A program made the translations under genes and the position numbers. A stretch of 10,673 bases of DNA from contig RFFY01000043.1 in the NCBI GenBank assembly GCA_003697065.1, positions 1 to 10,673 of the forward strand, in the 5' to 3' direction. This document shows, in pieces, positions 1 through 6,392 of this stretch. Within the stretch, counting starts at the first letter, position 1. Each line of letters begins with the position of its first letter. The notes under the pieces were generated by a model. That model saw only the letters and a list, made by a program, of their open reading frames with translations, was not told the origin of the DNA and searched no databases. The DNA is from Actinomyces sp. Lineage in GTDB: Bacteria; Actinomycetota; Acidimicrobiia; Acidimicrobiales; Aldehydirespiratoraceae.

Positions 1-874
1 CCGCCAGGCGGCCGGCGACGAGCCCGCCGACGACGCTGCCGACGGCCGTGGCCGTCAACAGCAGGCCGAAGCCGACCTCGTCGAGCCCCAGTCGCTCGGT
101 GGCGAACAGGACGAGCACGGCGAACCCGGCGGTGAGCCACAGGTTCATGAGGCCGAGGAGCAGGGCGAGGGAACGCAGGAGACGATGCCCCCACAGCCAG
201 CGCACCCCCTCGGCGATCTCCCGGCCCAGGTGGGGGCGCGGGTCGCCCCGGCCGGGGCGGGCCGCGGCGCCGGAGTGGACGCCGTAGCGGCCGGGGAGGG
301 AGGCGACGAGGGCCGCGGCCACCAGATACGACCCGCCGTCGAGCCACAGGGGCAGGCTGGCGGCGGCGGCGACCAGGAACCCGCCGAGGGGCGGACCGAC
401 GAAGCTGTTGGTGATCGTCTCGGTGGCGAAGAGGTTCCCGTTGGCACGCGGCAGCTGGTCGGGGTCGACGAGGCGGGGCAGGATCGTCTGGCTGGCGTTG
501 TCGAAGAGGGTCTCGGCCATGCCGAGCACGAAGCCCGTGACGTAGAGCCAGGCCACGGTGTGGACGTCGGCGGCGACGGCGCCTGCCAGTGCCGCCACGA
601 TCGCGCCCCGGGCCATGTCGGCGGCGACCATGATCCGGCGCCGGTCGCCCCGGTCGACCAGGGCCCCCGCCGGGAGGGCGAACAGGAGCCAGGGGAGACG
701 TTGGGCGGCGGCGACTCCCGCCACCGTGGTCGGGTCGCGGGTGAGTCCGACGGTGATCAGGGGGAGGGCGACGGCGAACACCCCGTCGCCCAGGTTGGAG
801 ACGGTGGAGGCGGCGAACAGGCGCCAGTAGCGCGCACCGAGGCCCGGTCGGGTGCGGAGCGGGGGACTGGTCAC
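1..874 (-). CDS. MFS transporter (exporter-like), partial
   Basis: Proton-coupled membrane transporter of the major facilitator superfamily, most like the drug/siderophore exporters of the MFS_3/EntS type. The substrate cannot be told. The reading frame stays open to the left edge, so 291 N-terminal residues are present out of roughly 400-430 usual for the family. Reading inward from the GTG at 872-874, the chain has a short Arg-rich cytoplasmic start, a first helix around residues 19-43 containing SNLGDGVFAVALPL, and the family's loop 2-3 motif A as GALVDRGDRRR (residues 70-80). Further hydrophobic helices follow, and an Arg/Pro-rich central loop (about residues 193-215) separates the two halves. 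The GTG was chosen because it precedes the first conserved helix and I saw no in-frame ATG close upstream. Its ribosome-binding site is weak. The gene is divergent from the M24 peptidase gene across 89 bp. Confident on family, not on substrate. Confidence 0.88.
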   Translation of the reverse strand, partial: MTSPPLRTRPGLGARYWRLFAASTVSNLGDGVFAVALPLITVGLTRDPTTVAGVAAAQRLPWLLFALPAGALVDRGDRRRIMVAADMARGAIVAALAGAVAADVHTVAWLYVTGFVLGMAETLFDNASQTILPRLVDPDQLPRANGNLFATETITNSFVGPPLGGFLVAAAASLPLWLDGGSYLVAAALVASLPGRYGVHSGAAARPGRGDPRPHLGREIAEGVRWLWGHRLLRSLALLLGLMNLWLTAGFAVLVLFATERLGLDEVGFGLLLTATAVGSVVGGLVAGRLA

Positions 875-907
875 GAGGTTCTCGCTCGGGCCGGGGGCGG
901 GTGGGCG

Positions 908-913
908 ACGCTA
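908..913 (-). promoter_or_regulatory. possible -10 hexamer for the MFS gene
   Basis: Read on the minus strand this is TAGCGT, matching the TANNNT form of actinobacterial -10 elements. Transcription would begin near position 900 and leave a leader of about 25 nt before the GTG at 874. No good -35 hexamer is visible. A weak call based on one short match in a divergent intergenic region. Confidence 0.25.
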
Positions 914-950
914 GCAGGGGCCCGGTCGCGTCCCGGCCGGACCCCACCCC

Positions 951-956
951 TAGGAT
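951..956 (+). promoter_or_regulatory. -10 hexamer of the M24 peptidase operon, apparently leaderless
   Basis: TAGGAT lies exactly 7 nt before the ATG at 964. A -10 element normally sits 6-8 nt before the transcription start, so the message would begin at or within a base or two of the start codon. In line with this, the bases before the ATG (CGGGGCC) are no convincing Shine-Dalgarno sequence at proper distance. No clear -35 is visible. The same layout recurs at 9986-9991 with identical spacing and, on the other strand, at 9956-9961. Confidence 0.5.
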
Positions 957-963
957 CGGGGCC

Positions 964-2070
964 ATGTTCGCCGAGCGTCTCGACCGGGTCCGGCGGCGTA
1001 TGGCCGAGCTCGGTGTCGACGTGCTGGTGGTGTCGGTCGGCGCCGATCTCCCCTGGTTGTGCGGCTACGAGGCCATGCCCCTCGAACGCCTCACCGCTCT
1101 CGTCGTGCCCCGCGACGACGCCGCCACCCTGGTCGTCCCCGCCCTCGAGGCTCCCCGGGTCGTCGAACGGCCCGACGTCTTCCGCCTCCGGCCCTGGGGC
1201 GAGACCGAGGATCCGGTGGCGATCGTCGCCGAGCTCGTGCCCGAGCCGGCTGTGGCCGGGATCGGCGACCAGATGTGGTCGCGATTCCTCATCGCCTTGA
1301 TGCAGCGCTGGACCCGTACCCGCTTTCGCCGTGCCGGCGAGGTCACCGCGCCCCTGCGGGCGGTCAAGGACCCCGACGAGATCGCCGCTCTCCGGGCCGC
1401 CGCCGCCGCCGTCGACCGCATCGCCGAGCGCCTGCGGACGGGGGAGATCCCCCTGGTGGGTCGCAGCGAGGCCGAGGTCTCCGCCGAGCTCGGTCGCCAG
1501 ATCCTCGCCGAGGGGCACCATCGGGTGAACTTCGCCATCGTCGCCGCCGGAGCCAACGCCGCCAGTCCCCACCATGAGCCCGGCGAGCGGATCATCGGCA
1601 AGGGCGAGGTCGTCCTGTGCGACTTCGGGGGGACGATGGCGGGGCCCGGTGGTGTGGGCTACTGCAGCGACATCACCCGCTGTGTCTGGTTGGGCGAGCC
1701 GCCGTCGGCCTTCGTCGAGCTCTACGAGGTGCTCCAGGCCGCCCAGGCCGAGGGGGTGAAGGCGGCCCGCGCCGGGGTCCCCGCCGCCGAGGTCGACCGG
1801 GTCACCCGGGCCCGCATCGACGAGGCCGGCTATGGGGCCTTCTTCGTCCACCGCACCGGGCACGGCATCGGCGTCGAGGCCCACGAGGATCCCTACATCG
1901 TCGAGGGCAACGAGGAGCTCCTCGTCGCCGGTCACGCCTTCTCGATCGAGCCGGGCATCTACGTGCCGGGCCGGTGGGGGGCACGCCTCGAGGACATCGT
2001 CGTCGCCGGGCCCGACGGGCCCGACCCCCTCAACCGTGTCGGTCACGAGCTGGCCGTGCTCGACGTCTGA
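964..2070 (+). CDS. M24 family metallopeptidase (Xaa-Pro aminopeptidase/dipeptidase-like)
   Basis: Cytosolic 'pita-bread' dinuclear metal peptidase of family M24B, which typically removes or splits N-terminal Xaa-Pro residues in peptide turnover. The product has 368 residues: a creatinase-type N-terminal domain (about 3-130) with the typical opening RLDRVRRRMAELGVDVLVV, then the catalytic domain (about 140-365). The five expected metal ligands can be read: D220 in LCDFGG, D236 in GYCSDITR, H300 in GHGIGVEAHEDP, E329 in SIEPGIY and E343 in RLEDIV. The ATG at 964 was preferred to an in-frame GTG at 901 because it fits the family N-terminus and the -10 element just before it. The two Asp ligands are 16 residues apart, against 11 in E. 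coli PepP, owing to a short Gly-rich insert. The membrane-protein gene begins 4 nt after the stop, so the two are co-transcribed. Family certain; preferred substrate (dipeptide, longer peptide or another amidino compound) not resolvable. Confidence 0.92.
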   Translation: MFAERLDRVRRRMAELGVDVLVVSVGADLPWLCGYEAMPLERLTALVVPRDDAATLVVPALEAPRVVERPDVFRLRPWGETEDPVAIVAELVPEPAVAGIGDQMWSRFLIALMQRWTRTRFRRAGEVTAPLRAVKDPDEIAALRAAAAAVDRIAERLRTGEIPLVGRSEAEVSAELGRQILAEGHHRVNFAIVAAGANAASPHHEPGERIIGKGEVVLCDFGGTMAGPGGVGYCSDITRCVWLGEPPSAFVELYEVLQAAQAEGVKAARAGVPAAEVDRVTRARIDEAGYGAFFVHRTGHGIGVEAHEDPYIVEGNEELLVAGHAFSIEPGIYVPGRWGARLEDIVVAGPDGPDPLNRVGHELAVLDV

Positions 2071-2074
2071 TCCC

Positions 2075-2929
2075 GTGAGTCACTTCTCCGCCGTCACCTT
2101 CTTCCTCCAGTGGGCCGCGGGCGGTTGGTTCTTCCTGTGGGTGACCACCCGTCGCCGCGAGGTCGGACTCGGCTACGGCTGGATCCAGAGGGCGCTGTTT
2201 TCGGCCATGGCGATCGGAGCCCTGGCCGGGGCGGCGGTGTCCCGGGTCGATCCGGCCCGCGAGGCCGCCGCCGTCACCTTCGTGGTCCTGGGGGCGGCGG
2301 CCCAGGTCTCGGCGGTCCGCCGCCGGCGGGCCGGCGTGGCCGGACAGCGCGCCACCGTCGAGCGCCGCAGCGCCCGCGTGGCGGCCATGACCGGGATCGA
2401 CCGGGCGGCGCCCGCCTTCGACGCCGGGGCCCCCGAGTTCGACCCCCGCCTCGACCTGGCGGCGGCGGTGGCGGGATTGGTGGCGGTGGTGGGCGGGGCT
2501 GTCGACGCGGGGGGACCGACCGGACTCACCGTCGCCCGGGCCGTGGTCGGCGCCCTCTTCGTGGGTGCGGTCACCGACGCCATGCTCCTCGGTCACTGGT
2601 ACCTCGTGCAGCCCGGTCTGGCCCGGGGGGCCCTGCTCGACCTGGTCCGCGCCACCGGCGTGATGTGGGTGCCCGAGCTGGTGGTGTGGCTGTGGCCCAC
2701 GGGGATGGGGTCGGTGCTGTCGGGCACCATCGACGACGGCTACAACGGCCTGCTGGGGTGGTTCTGGGCGGCGTGCGTCGTGACGACCATCGGGCTGGTG
2801 GTCGTGGCCCGCCAGGCCCTGCGTGAGCGTGAATATTCGGCGGTCATGGCGGCCACGGGCCTCATGTATCTGGCCATCCTCACCGCCTTCGGGATCGACC
2901 TGGTGGCCCGCATCCTTCTGGCTGCCTGA
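2075..2929 (+). CDS. Uncharacterised integral membrane protein, about 8 TM
   Basis: I do not recognise a named family. The 284-residue product has about eight hydrophobic segments (approximate residues 5-23, 40-56, 63-80, 128-144, 153-178, 190-207, 226-245, 255-282). A basic, Arg-rich loop of about 45 residues (82-126) lies between segments 3 and 4 and is probably cytoplasmic. Distinctive, likely functional stretches are TDAMLLGHWYLVQP (167-180), with charged and aromatic residues at a helix end, VMWVPELVVWLWPTG (196-210), and a final helix with an intramembrane Asp (D275) and Arg (R279). There is no signal peptide cleavage motif or known catalytic motif. The GTG at 2075 is chosen because it lies 4 nt after the M24 stop and keeps the first helix; the next in-frame ATG would delete it. 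Tight spacing implies translational coupling with the peptidase. Possible roles include transport, redox or membrane enzyme activity, but nothing in the sequence decides between them. Confidence 0.8.
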   Translation: MSHFSAVTFFLQWAAGGWFFLWVTTRRREVGLGYGWIQRALFSAMAIGALAGAAVSRVDPAREAAAVTFVVLGAAAQVSAVRRRRAGVAGQRATVERRSARVAAMTGIDRAAPAFDAGAPEFDPRLDLAAAVAGLVAVVGGAVDAGGPTGLTVARAVVGALFVGAVTDAMLLGHWYLVQPGLARGALLDLVRATGVMWVPELVVWLWPTGMGSVLSGTIDDGYNGLLGWFWAACVVTTIGLVVVARQALREREYSAVMAATGLMYLAILTAFGIDLVARILLAA

Positions 2930-2938
2930 CCGCGCGAC

Positions 2939-2989
2939 GCCACCGGCGAGGGAGCCATGCTTCACGACGCCTCCGGTGGCTATGGCGTC
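2939..2989. other. Overlapping inverted repeats after the membrane-protein gene
   Basis: The 163-bp gap between the membrane-protein gene and ku begins with two alternative stems. GCCACCGG (2939-2946) pairs with CCGGTGGC (2973-2980) across a 26-nt loop. GACGCC (2966-2971) pairs with GGCGTC (2984-2989) across 12 nt. The two overlap, so only one can form at a time. No T-run follows. It may act as a terminator-like structure separating the two operons, but such short GC-rich stems are frequent by chance at this base composition. Confidence 0.3.
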
Positions 2990-2995
2990 CGCCCC

Positions 2996-3024
2996 TTGTC
3001 CCGGCGGCGCCGGTGGGTCACACT
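2996..3024 (+). promoter_or_regulatory. Possible promoter for the ku operon
   Basis: TTGTCC (2996-3001) and CACACT (3019-3024) are separated by 17 nt and resemble a poor sigma-70-type -35/-10 pair (three of six consensus positions in the -10). Transcription would start about 60 nt before the ku ATG. It is the best pair I can find in this gap; a small GC-rich palindrome (CCGGCGGCGCCGG) lies in its spacer. Low certainty. Confidence 0.25.
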
Positions 3025-3076
3025 GGATCGTGCGGCGCGGAGGCCGACGGGTGTTCCACGCGCCCTGTCGCCCCAC

Positions 3077-3083
3077 GAGGAGA
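3077..3083 (+). promoter_or_regulatory. Ribosome-binding site of ku
   Basis: GAGGAGA ends 9 nt before the ATG at 3093 and is a strong Shine-Dalgarno match. It fixes the ku start, and it contrasts with the apparently leaderless genes elsewhere in the window. Confidence 0.75.
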
Positions 3084-3092
3084 CCTCCCACC

Positions 3093-4178
3093 ATGCCCCG
3101 GGCCATCTGGAGCGGAGCGATCAGCTTCGGCCTCGTCACCATCCCCGTCCGGCTCTACCCGGCGGTGAAGCGCCGCAACGTGCGCTTCCACCAGGTCGAC
3201 CGTGAGACGGGGGCCCGGATCCGCCAGAAGCGCGTGTCGGACCTCGACAGCACCGAGGTGCCCTGGGACCGCATCGTCAAGGGCTACGAGCTGCCCGGTG
3301 GTCGGGTCGTCACCGTCACCGACGACGAGCTCGCCTCCCTCGACCCGGCGGCCACCCGCACCATCGACATCGAGGAGTTCGTCGACGGCGCCGACATCGA
3401 CCCCATCTACTACGACAGCGCCTATCACGTCGTCCCCGACCCCTCGACGGCCAAGCCCTACAAGCTGTTGACCACGGCCATGGAGCGGGCGGGGAAGGTC
3501 GCCATCGCCCATTTCGTGATGCGGACCAAGCAGTACCTGGCGGCGGTGCGTCCCCGTGAGGGCACCCTGTTGTTGTCGACCATGGTGTACGCCGACGAGG
3601 TCGTGCCGGTCGGCGAGATCGAGGGCTTCGACGCCCTCGCCGGCATCGAGATCGACGAGAGGGAGCTCGCCATGGCCTCCCAGCTCATCGCCACCCTCGA
3701 GGCCGACTTCGAGCCCGAGCGCCACCGCGACACCCACCGCGAGGCGGTGCTCGCCCTCCTCGAGCGCAAGGCGGCGGGTGCCGAACCCGAGCCCGTCGCT
3801 GCTCCCGCGGCCGCCGACGACACCGTGATCGACCTCATGGCCGCCCTCGAGGCGTCGGTGGCGGCCGCCAAGGCCGCCCGGGAGCGCCATCCCACCGCCC
3901 GAGCGGTGCGCCGCGCCGCCAGCGGCGGGGCGAAGAAGCCGGCGGCGAAAAAGCCTGCGGCGGTGAAGAAGAAGGCTGGGGCGAAGAAGGCGGCGGCGAC
4001 GAAGAAGCCTGCGGCCAAGAAGAAGCCGGCGGAGAAGAAGGCGGCGACGACGACCGCGTCCAGGAAGAAGCCTGCGGCGGCGAAGAAGAAGACAGCGGCG
4101 AAGAAGACAGCGGCGAAGAGGCGCACCGCCGCCCACGGCGACACGGCGGTCACGACCCGCGTCCGTCAGAGCGCCTAG
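3093..4178 (+). CDS. ku: Bacterial Ku, DNA end-binding protein for NHEJ, with Lys-rich tail
   Basis: Ku forms a homodimeric ring that threads onto double-strand DNA ends, bridges them and recruits the NHEJ polymerase and ligase. The 361-residue product opens with the hallmark MPRAIWSGAISFGLVTIPV. It continues through the Ku core (about 1-190), including RVSDLDSTEVPWDRIVKGYE and KPYKLLTTAMERAGKVAIA, to a conserved region near MASQLIATLEADFEPERHRD (about 190-215). Residues about 225-276 are an Ala/Glu-rich linker. Residues 280-344 form a tail of KKPAA/KKTAA-type repeats resembling histone H1, longer than the basic tails of compact bacterial Ku proteins. In other species such tails aid DNA binding and bridging. 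The start is set by GAGGAGA 9 nt upstream. The next gene begins at the base after the stop codon. Codon choice changes sharply in the tail (see the repeat entry). Identification is near certain. Confidence 0.97.
   Translation: MPRAIWSGAISFGLVTIPVRLYPAVKRRNVRFHQVDRETGARIRQKRVSDLDSTEVPWDRIVKGYELPGGRVVTVTDDELASLDPAATRTIDIEEFVDGADIDPIYYDSAYHVVPDPSTAKPYKLLTTAMERAGKVAIAHFVMRTKQYLAAVRPREGTLLLSTMVYADEVVPVGEIEGFDALAGIEIDERELAMASQLIATLEADFEPERHRDTHREAVLALLERKAAGAEPEPVAAPAAADDTVIDLMAALEASVAAAKAARERHPTARAVRRAASGGAKKPAAKKPAAVKKKAGAKKAAATKKPAAKKKPAEKKAATTTASRKKPAAAKKKTAAKKTAAKRRTAAHGDTAVTTRVRQSA
3930..4121 (+). repeat. Low-complexity Lys/Ala/Pro repeat tract inside ku
   Basis: This purine-rich stretch encodes the Ku tail and is built from degenerate units of the form AAGAAG-(CCG/CCT/ACA)-GCGGCG. 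The 14-mer AAGAAGCCTGCGGC occurs at 4002-4015 and 4065-4078, with a one-base variant at 3948-3961. Alanine is written almost only as GCG here and proline as CCG or CCT, whereas GCC and CCC dominate in the rest of the gene. This suggests growth by duplication of a short repeat rather than residue-by-residue selection. Confidence 0.85.
4086..4115 (+). repeat. Perfect 15-bp tandem duplication in the ku tail
   Basis: AAGAAGACAGCGGCG occurs twice head to tail (4086-4100 and 4101-4115), encoding KKTAA twice. The copies are identical and in frame, so this is probably a recent duplication and a site where length could vary between strains. Confidence 0.9.
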
Positions 4179-5102
4179 GTGGCCGCACGCGAGACCGGCG
4201 TCGAGGTCGACGTCGACGGCCGGCGCCTGACCCTGACCAACCTCGACAAGGTCCTGTATCCCCTGGTCGGCTTCACCAAGGCCCAGGTCATCGAGTACTA
4301 CGCCGCCGTGGCCGAGGTGATGCTGCCCCACATCGGTGACCGGGGGGTGACCCTGCGACGCTGGCCCGACGGGGTCACCGGTGAGTCCTTCTTCCAGAAG
4401 CGCTGCCCCAGCCACCGCCCCGACTGGATCCCCGACTGCCCCGGTCCCGGAAGCCGCGACGGGCCGATCCGGTACTGCTGCCTCGACTCCCGCGCCGCTT
4501 TGGTGTGGGCGGCGAACCTGGCGGCTCTCGAGATCCACGCCCCCATGGCCCGCTGTGCCGACATCGAGAGCCCCACCATGGTCGTGTTCGACCTCGATCC
4601 CGGCCCTCCCGCCACCATCGTCGAGTGCTGTGCCGTCGCCCTCGAGATCCGCGACGTCCTGGCGGCGGTGGGTCTGAGCGCCGTGGCCAAGACCTCCGGC
4701 AGCAAGGGCCTGCAGGTCTACGTCCCCTTGAACCGTCCCCACACCCACCGCCACTGCGCCGACTTCGCCCTGGCGGTGGCCCGTCTGCTCGAACGGCGAC
4801 ACCCCGACCGGGTGGTGACGGTGATGAAGAAGGCGGTGCGCTCGGGGCGGGTGTTCATCGATTGGAGCCAGAACGCCCGTCACAAGACGACCGTCGCCGT
4901 GTACTCCCTGCGGGGTCGCGACCGGCCGACGGTCTCGACACCCGTCACCTGGGACGAGGTGGCGGCCGGAGCCGACGGGGAGCCCCTGGTCTTCGAGGCG
5001 AACGAGGTGCTCGACAGGGTGGAGCGGCAGGGCGACCTGTTCGCCCCCGCCGTCACCGTCGAACAGGACCTGCCCGGCACCCCGGCCGACGGTCTCGCCT
5101 GA
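4179..5102 (+). CDS. Stand-alone LigD-type polymerase/primase domain (PolDom) for NHEJ
   Basis: Archaeo-eukaryotic primase superfamily enzyme that adds nucleotides (often ribonucleotides) at broken ends during Ku-dependent repair. The 307-residue product matches the polymerase domain of LigD alone, with no ligase or 3'-phosphoesterase part. Visible landmarks are the N-terminal LTNLDKVLYPLVGFTKAQVI, FFQKRCPSHRPDW, EIHAPMAR (H120), the DxD metal motif in VFDLDPG (D138, D140), the nucleotide-binding loop KTSGSKGLQVYVPL (S173, K176) and the third acidic residue in FIDWSQN (D228). Q179 stands where LigD proteins usually have His (SGGKGLH). This may be a trait of the stand-alone actinobacterial group resembling mycobacterial PolD1/PolD2. 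GTG at 4179 follows the ku stop with no gap and gives the family N-terminus, so translation is probably coupled to ku. The partner ATP-dependent ligase must lie elsewhere. Very sure of the family. Confidence 0.94.
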   Translation: MAARETGVEVDVDGRRLTLTNLDKVLYPLVGFTKAQVIEYYAAVAEVMLPHIGDRGVTLRRWPDGVTGESFFQKRCPSHRPDWIPDCPGPGSRDGPIRYCCLDSRAALVWAANLAALEIHAPMARCADIESPTMVVFDLDPGPPATIVECCAVALEIRDVLAAVGLSAVAKTSGSKGLQVYVPLNRPHTHRHCADFALAVARLLERRHPDRVVTVMKKAVRSGRVFIDWSQNARHKTTVAVYSLRGRDRPTVSTPVTWDEVAAGADGEPLVFEANEVLDRVERQGDLFAPAVTVEQDLPGTPADGLA

Positions 5103-5118
5103 CGCGACCGAAGCGCGT
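5102..5118. terminator. Possible hairpin between convergent operons
   Basis: The 54-bp gap between the polymerase gene and the permease gene contains ACGCG (5102-5106) pairing with CGCGT (5114-5118) over a 7-nt loop. A second tiny stem, CCCG (5125-5128) with CGGG (5135-5138), follows. Neither has a T-run on either strand. They are the only visible candidates for the terminators needed between converging operons; weak evidence. Confidence 0.25.
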
Positions 5119-5156
5119 TCCCCGCCCGCGAGGACGGGAGACCCGCAGGGGATGGA

Positions 5157-6392
5157 TCAGGCGCCGGCGGGTCGGGCGAACCCGACCACGAAGGCCATCA
5201 GGAGCGCCACGAGGGCCAGGCCGACCAGGCGGGGGTACCGGCGTGGCAAGGAGGGCGAGGTGGCCGCGACCACGAGGGCGGCGATGGTCTGAAGCAGGTA
5301 GTAGAGGGCGAACGCCCGCGAGGCCAGACTGATGATGGCGAACACGTCGGACAGCCAGGTGAGCACGATCGCCCCCCCGACCACGACGACATAGCCGACC
5401 CCGGCGTCGGGATGTCCGCGTCGGGCCCCTGTGATCATCTCGCCGCCGCCGGCGGTGTCGGCGATGCCGGCGCTGAGCTGGCTGGCGACGGCGGCGACGA
5501 CGAGCAGGGGAACCAGCACGACCGAGACGTCGCGGGCGAGGTCGATGATGGCCGTCTCGTCGAGCCCGGCGGGCAGGTCGCCGAAGGTGCGGACACCGAG
5601 TCCGACGAAGGCGACGTACACCACGGCGGACAGGGCCTGCGCCAGACGCATCGAACGCACCCGCAGGTCGGCGTCGTAGTGGAAGTCGAGGTAGCGCGAC
5701 GTCTCGAAGCCCTGCACGACGAGGAGCATCCCGGCCAGAACCCGGGTGAGGGTCCAGGCGTCGAGGCCGGGGGCCGGGGCCCGGTAGGCCTCGACGACGG
5801 CGGCGGGGTCGGAGGCGTCGAGCACGGCCAACGACACGAGCAGGCCCCCGACGATCGTCAACTTGGTCCCCACGGCCCAACGCTCGACCAACTCGAGACC
5901 GTGGAGACCGCGCAACCAGCCGACGGCGCCGATGGCCACCAGGACCACGGTGGTGAGGATCCGGGCGCCGGTGTCGCCCACCTCGAAGGGGCGCAGGACG
6001 AAGGCGGCCATGAGGCGCAGGTAGAAGGCCACCGAGACGACGTAGGCGGCGCCGAGCACCAGGCGCGAGAGGCGCTCGAGGTCGGCCAGGGCCCGTCCGC
6101 ACGTGGGATCGGCGAGGCGGGGTTCGACGTTGACGATGACGAAGCGGATCACCCCGCCCACCGCCCAGGCCGTGGCGACGATGCCGGCCATGGCCAACGG
6201 TGCCCAGGGTCCGACCGTCGCCGCCAACAGGGGGGTGACGACCAGGAACCCCGAGCCGATGATCGAGCCCAGAGGCGTGACGGTGGCCGACCAGAGGCGG
6301 GGAGACCGGCGGTCGACGTGGATGAGGGCCGCCGCCGTGGCCACGAGACCGATGACGACGCCGGCGTCGACGAGGGCGGTGGTGGCGTCCAC
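5157..6392 (-). CDS. APC-superfamily permease, substrate unknown
   Basis: Integral membrane transporter of the amino acid-polyamine-organocation type. The 411-residue product has 11-12 hydrophobic segments. The first proper APC helix carries the unwound Gly motif as TPLGSIIGSGFLVVTPLL (about residues 39-56), and the helix-6 motif appears as VVQGFETSRYL (225-235). These two motifs line the substrate site in this fold. A late helix has AIISLASRAFALYYLLQ (352-368). It is shorter than many amino-acid permeases and does not look like a standard MetP, YjeH or BAT protein to me, so I leave the substrate open. GTG at 6392 lies 6 nt after the metH stop, which makes it the distal gene of a metH operon. 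A product or precursor of methionine metabolism is therefore a reasonable guess, but only from position. Fold call firm; function uncertain. Confidence 0.82.
   Translation of the reverse strand: MDATTALVDAGVVIGLVATAAALIHVDRRSPRLWSATVTPLGSIIGSGFLVVTPLLAATVGPWAPLAMAGIVATAWAVGGVIRFVIVNVEPRLADPTCGRALADLERLSRLVLGAAYVVSVAFYLRLMAAFVLRPFEVGDTGARILTTVVLVAIGAVGWLRGLHGLELVERWAVGTKLTIVGGLLVSLAVLDASDPAAVVEAYRAPAPGLDAWTLTRVLAGMLLVVQGFETSRYLDFHYDADLRVRSMRLAQALSAVVYVAFVGLGVRTFGDLPAGLDETAIIDLARDVSVVLVPLLVVAAVASQLSAGIADTAGGGEMITGARRGHPDAGVGYVVVVGGAIVLTWLSDVFAIISLASRAFALYYLLQTIAALVVAATSPSLPRRYPRLVGLALVALLMAFVVGFARPAGA

Noticed and set aside
185..1300. 371-codon plus-strand frame opposite the MFS gene and crossing into the M24 gene
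   Set aside because: The minus strand encodes clear MFS helices and motif A here, and this frame crosses the M24 start in the wrong phase.
871..2046. 391-codon minus-strand frame opposite the M24 gene
   Set aside because: Antisense shadow; the M24 metal ligands on the plus strand show which strand is coding.
2957..3205. Small 82-codon plus-strand frame in the gap before ku
   Set aside because: It overlaps the ku start by over 100 nt, has Arg/Pro/His-rich low-complexity composition and no ribosome-binding site. The gap looks regulatory instead.
3930..4121. CRISPR-like or mobile repeat array
   Set aside because: The repeats are in frame, purine-rich and encode the Lys/Ala tail of Ku; there are no spacers of constant length.
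3018..4883. 621-codon minus-strand open frame opposite ku and the polymerase gene
   Set aside because: It is an antisense shadow: low complexity (runs of Leu/Arg opposite the Lys tail), no domain, and the sense strand holds two certain genes.
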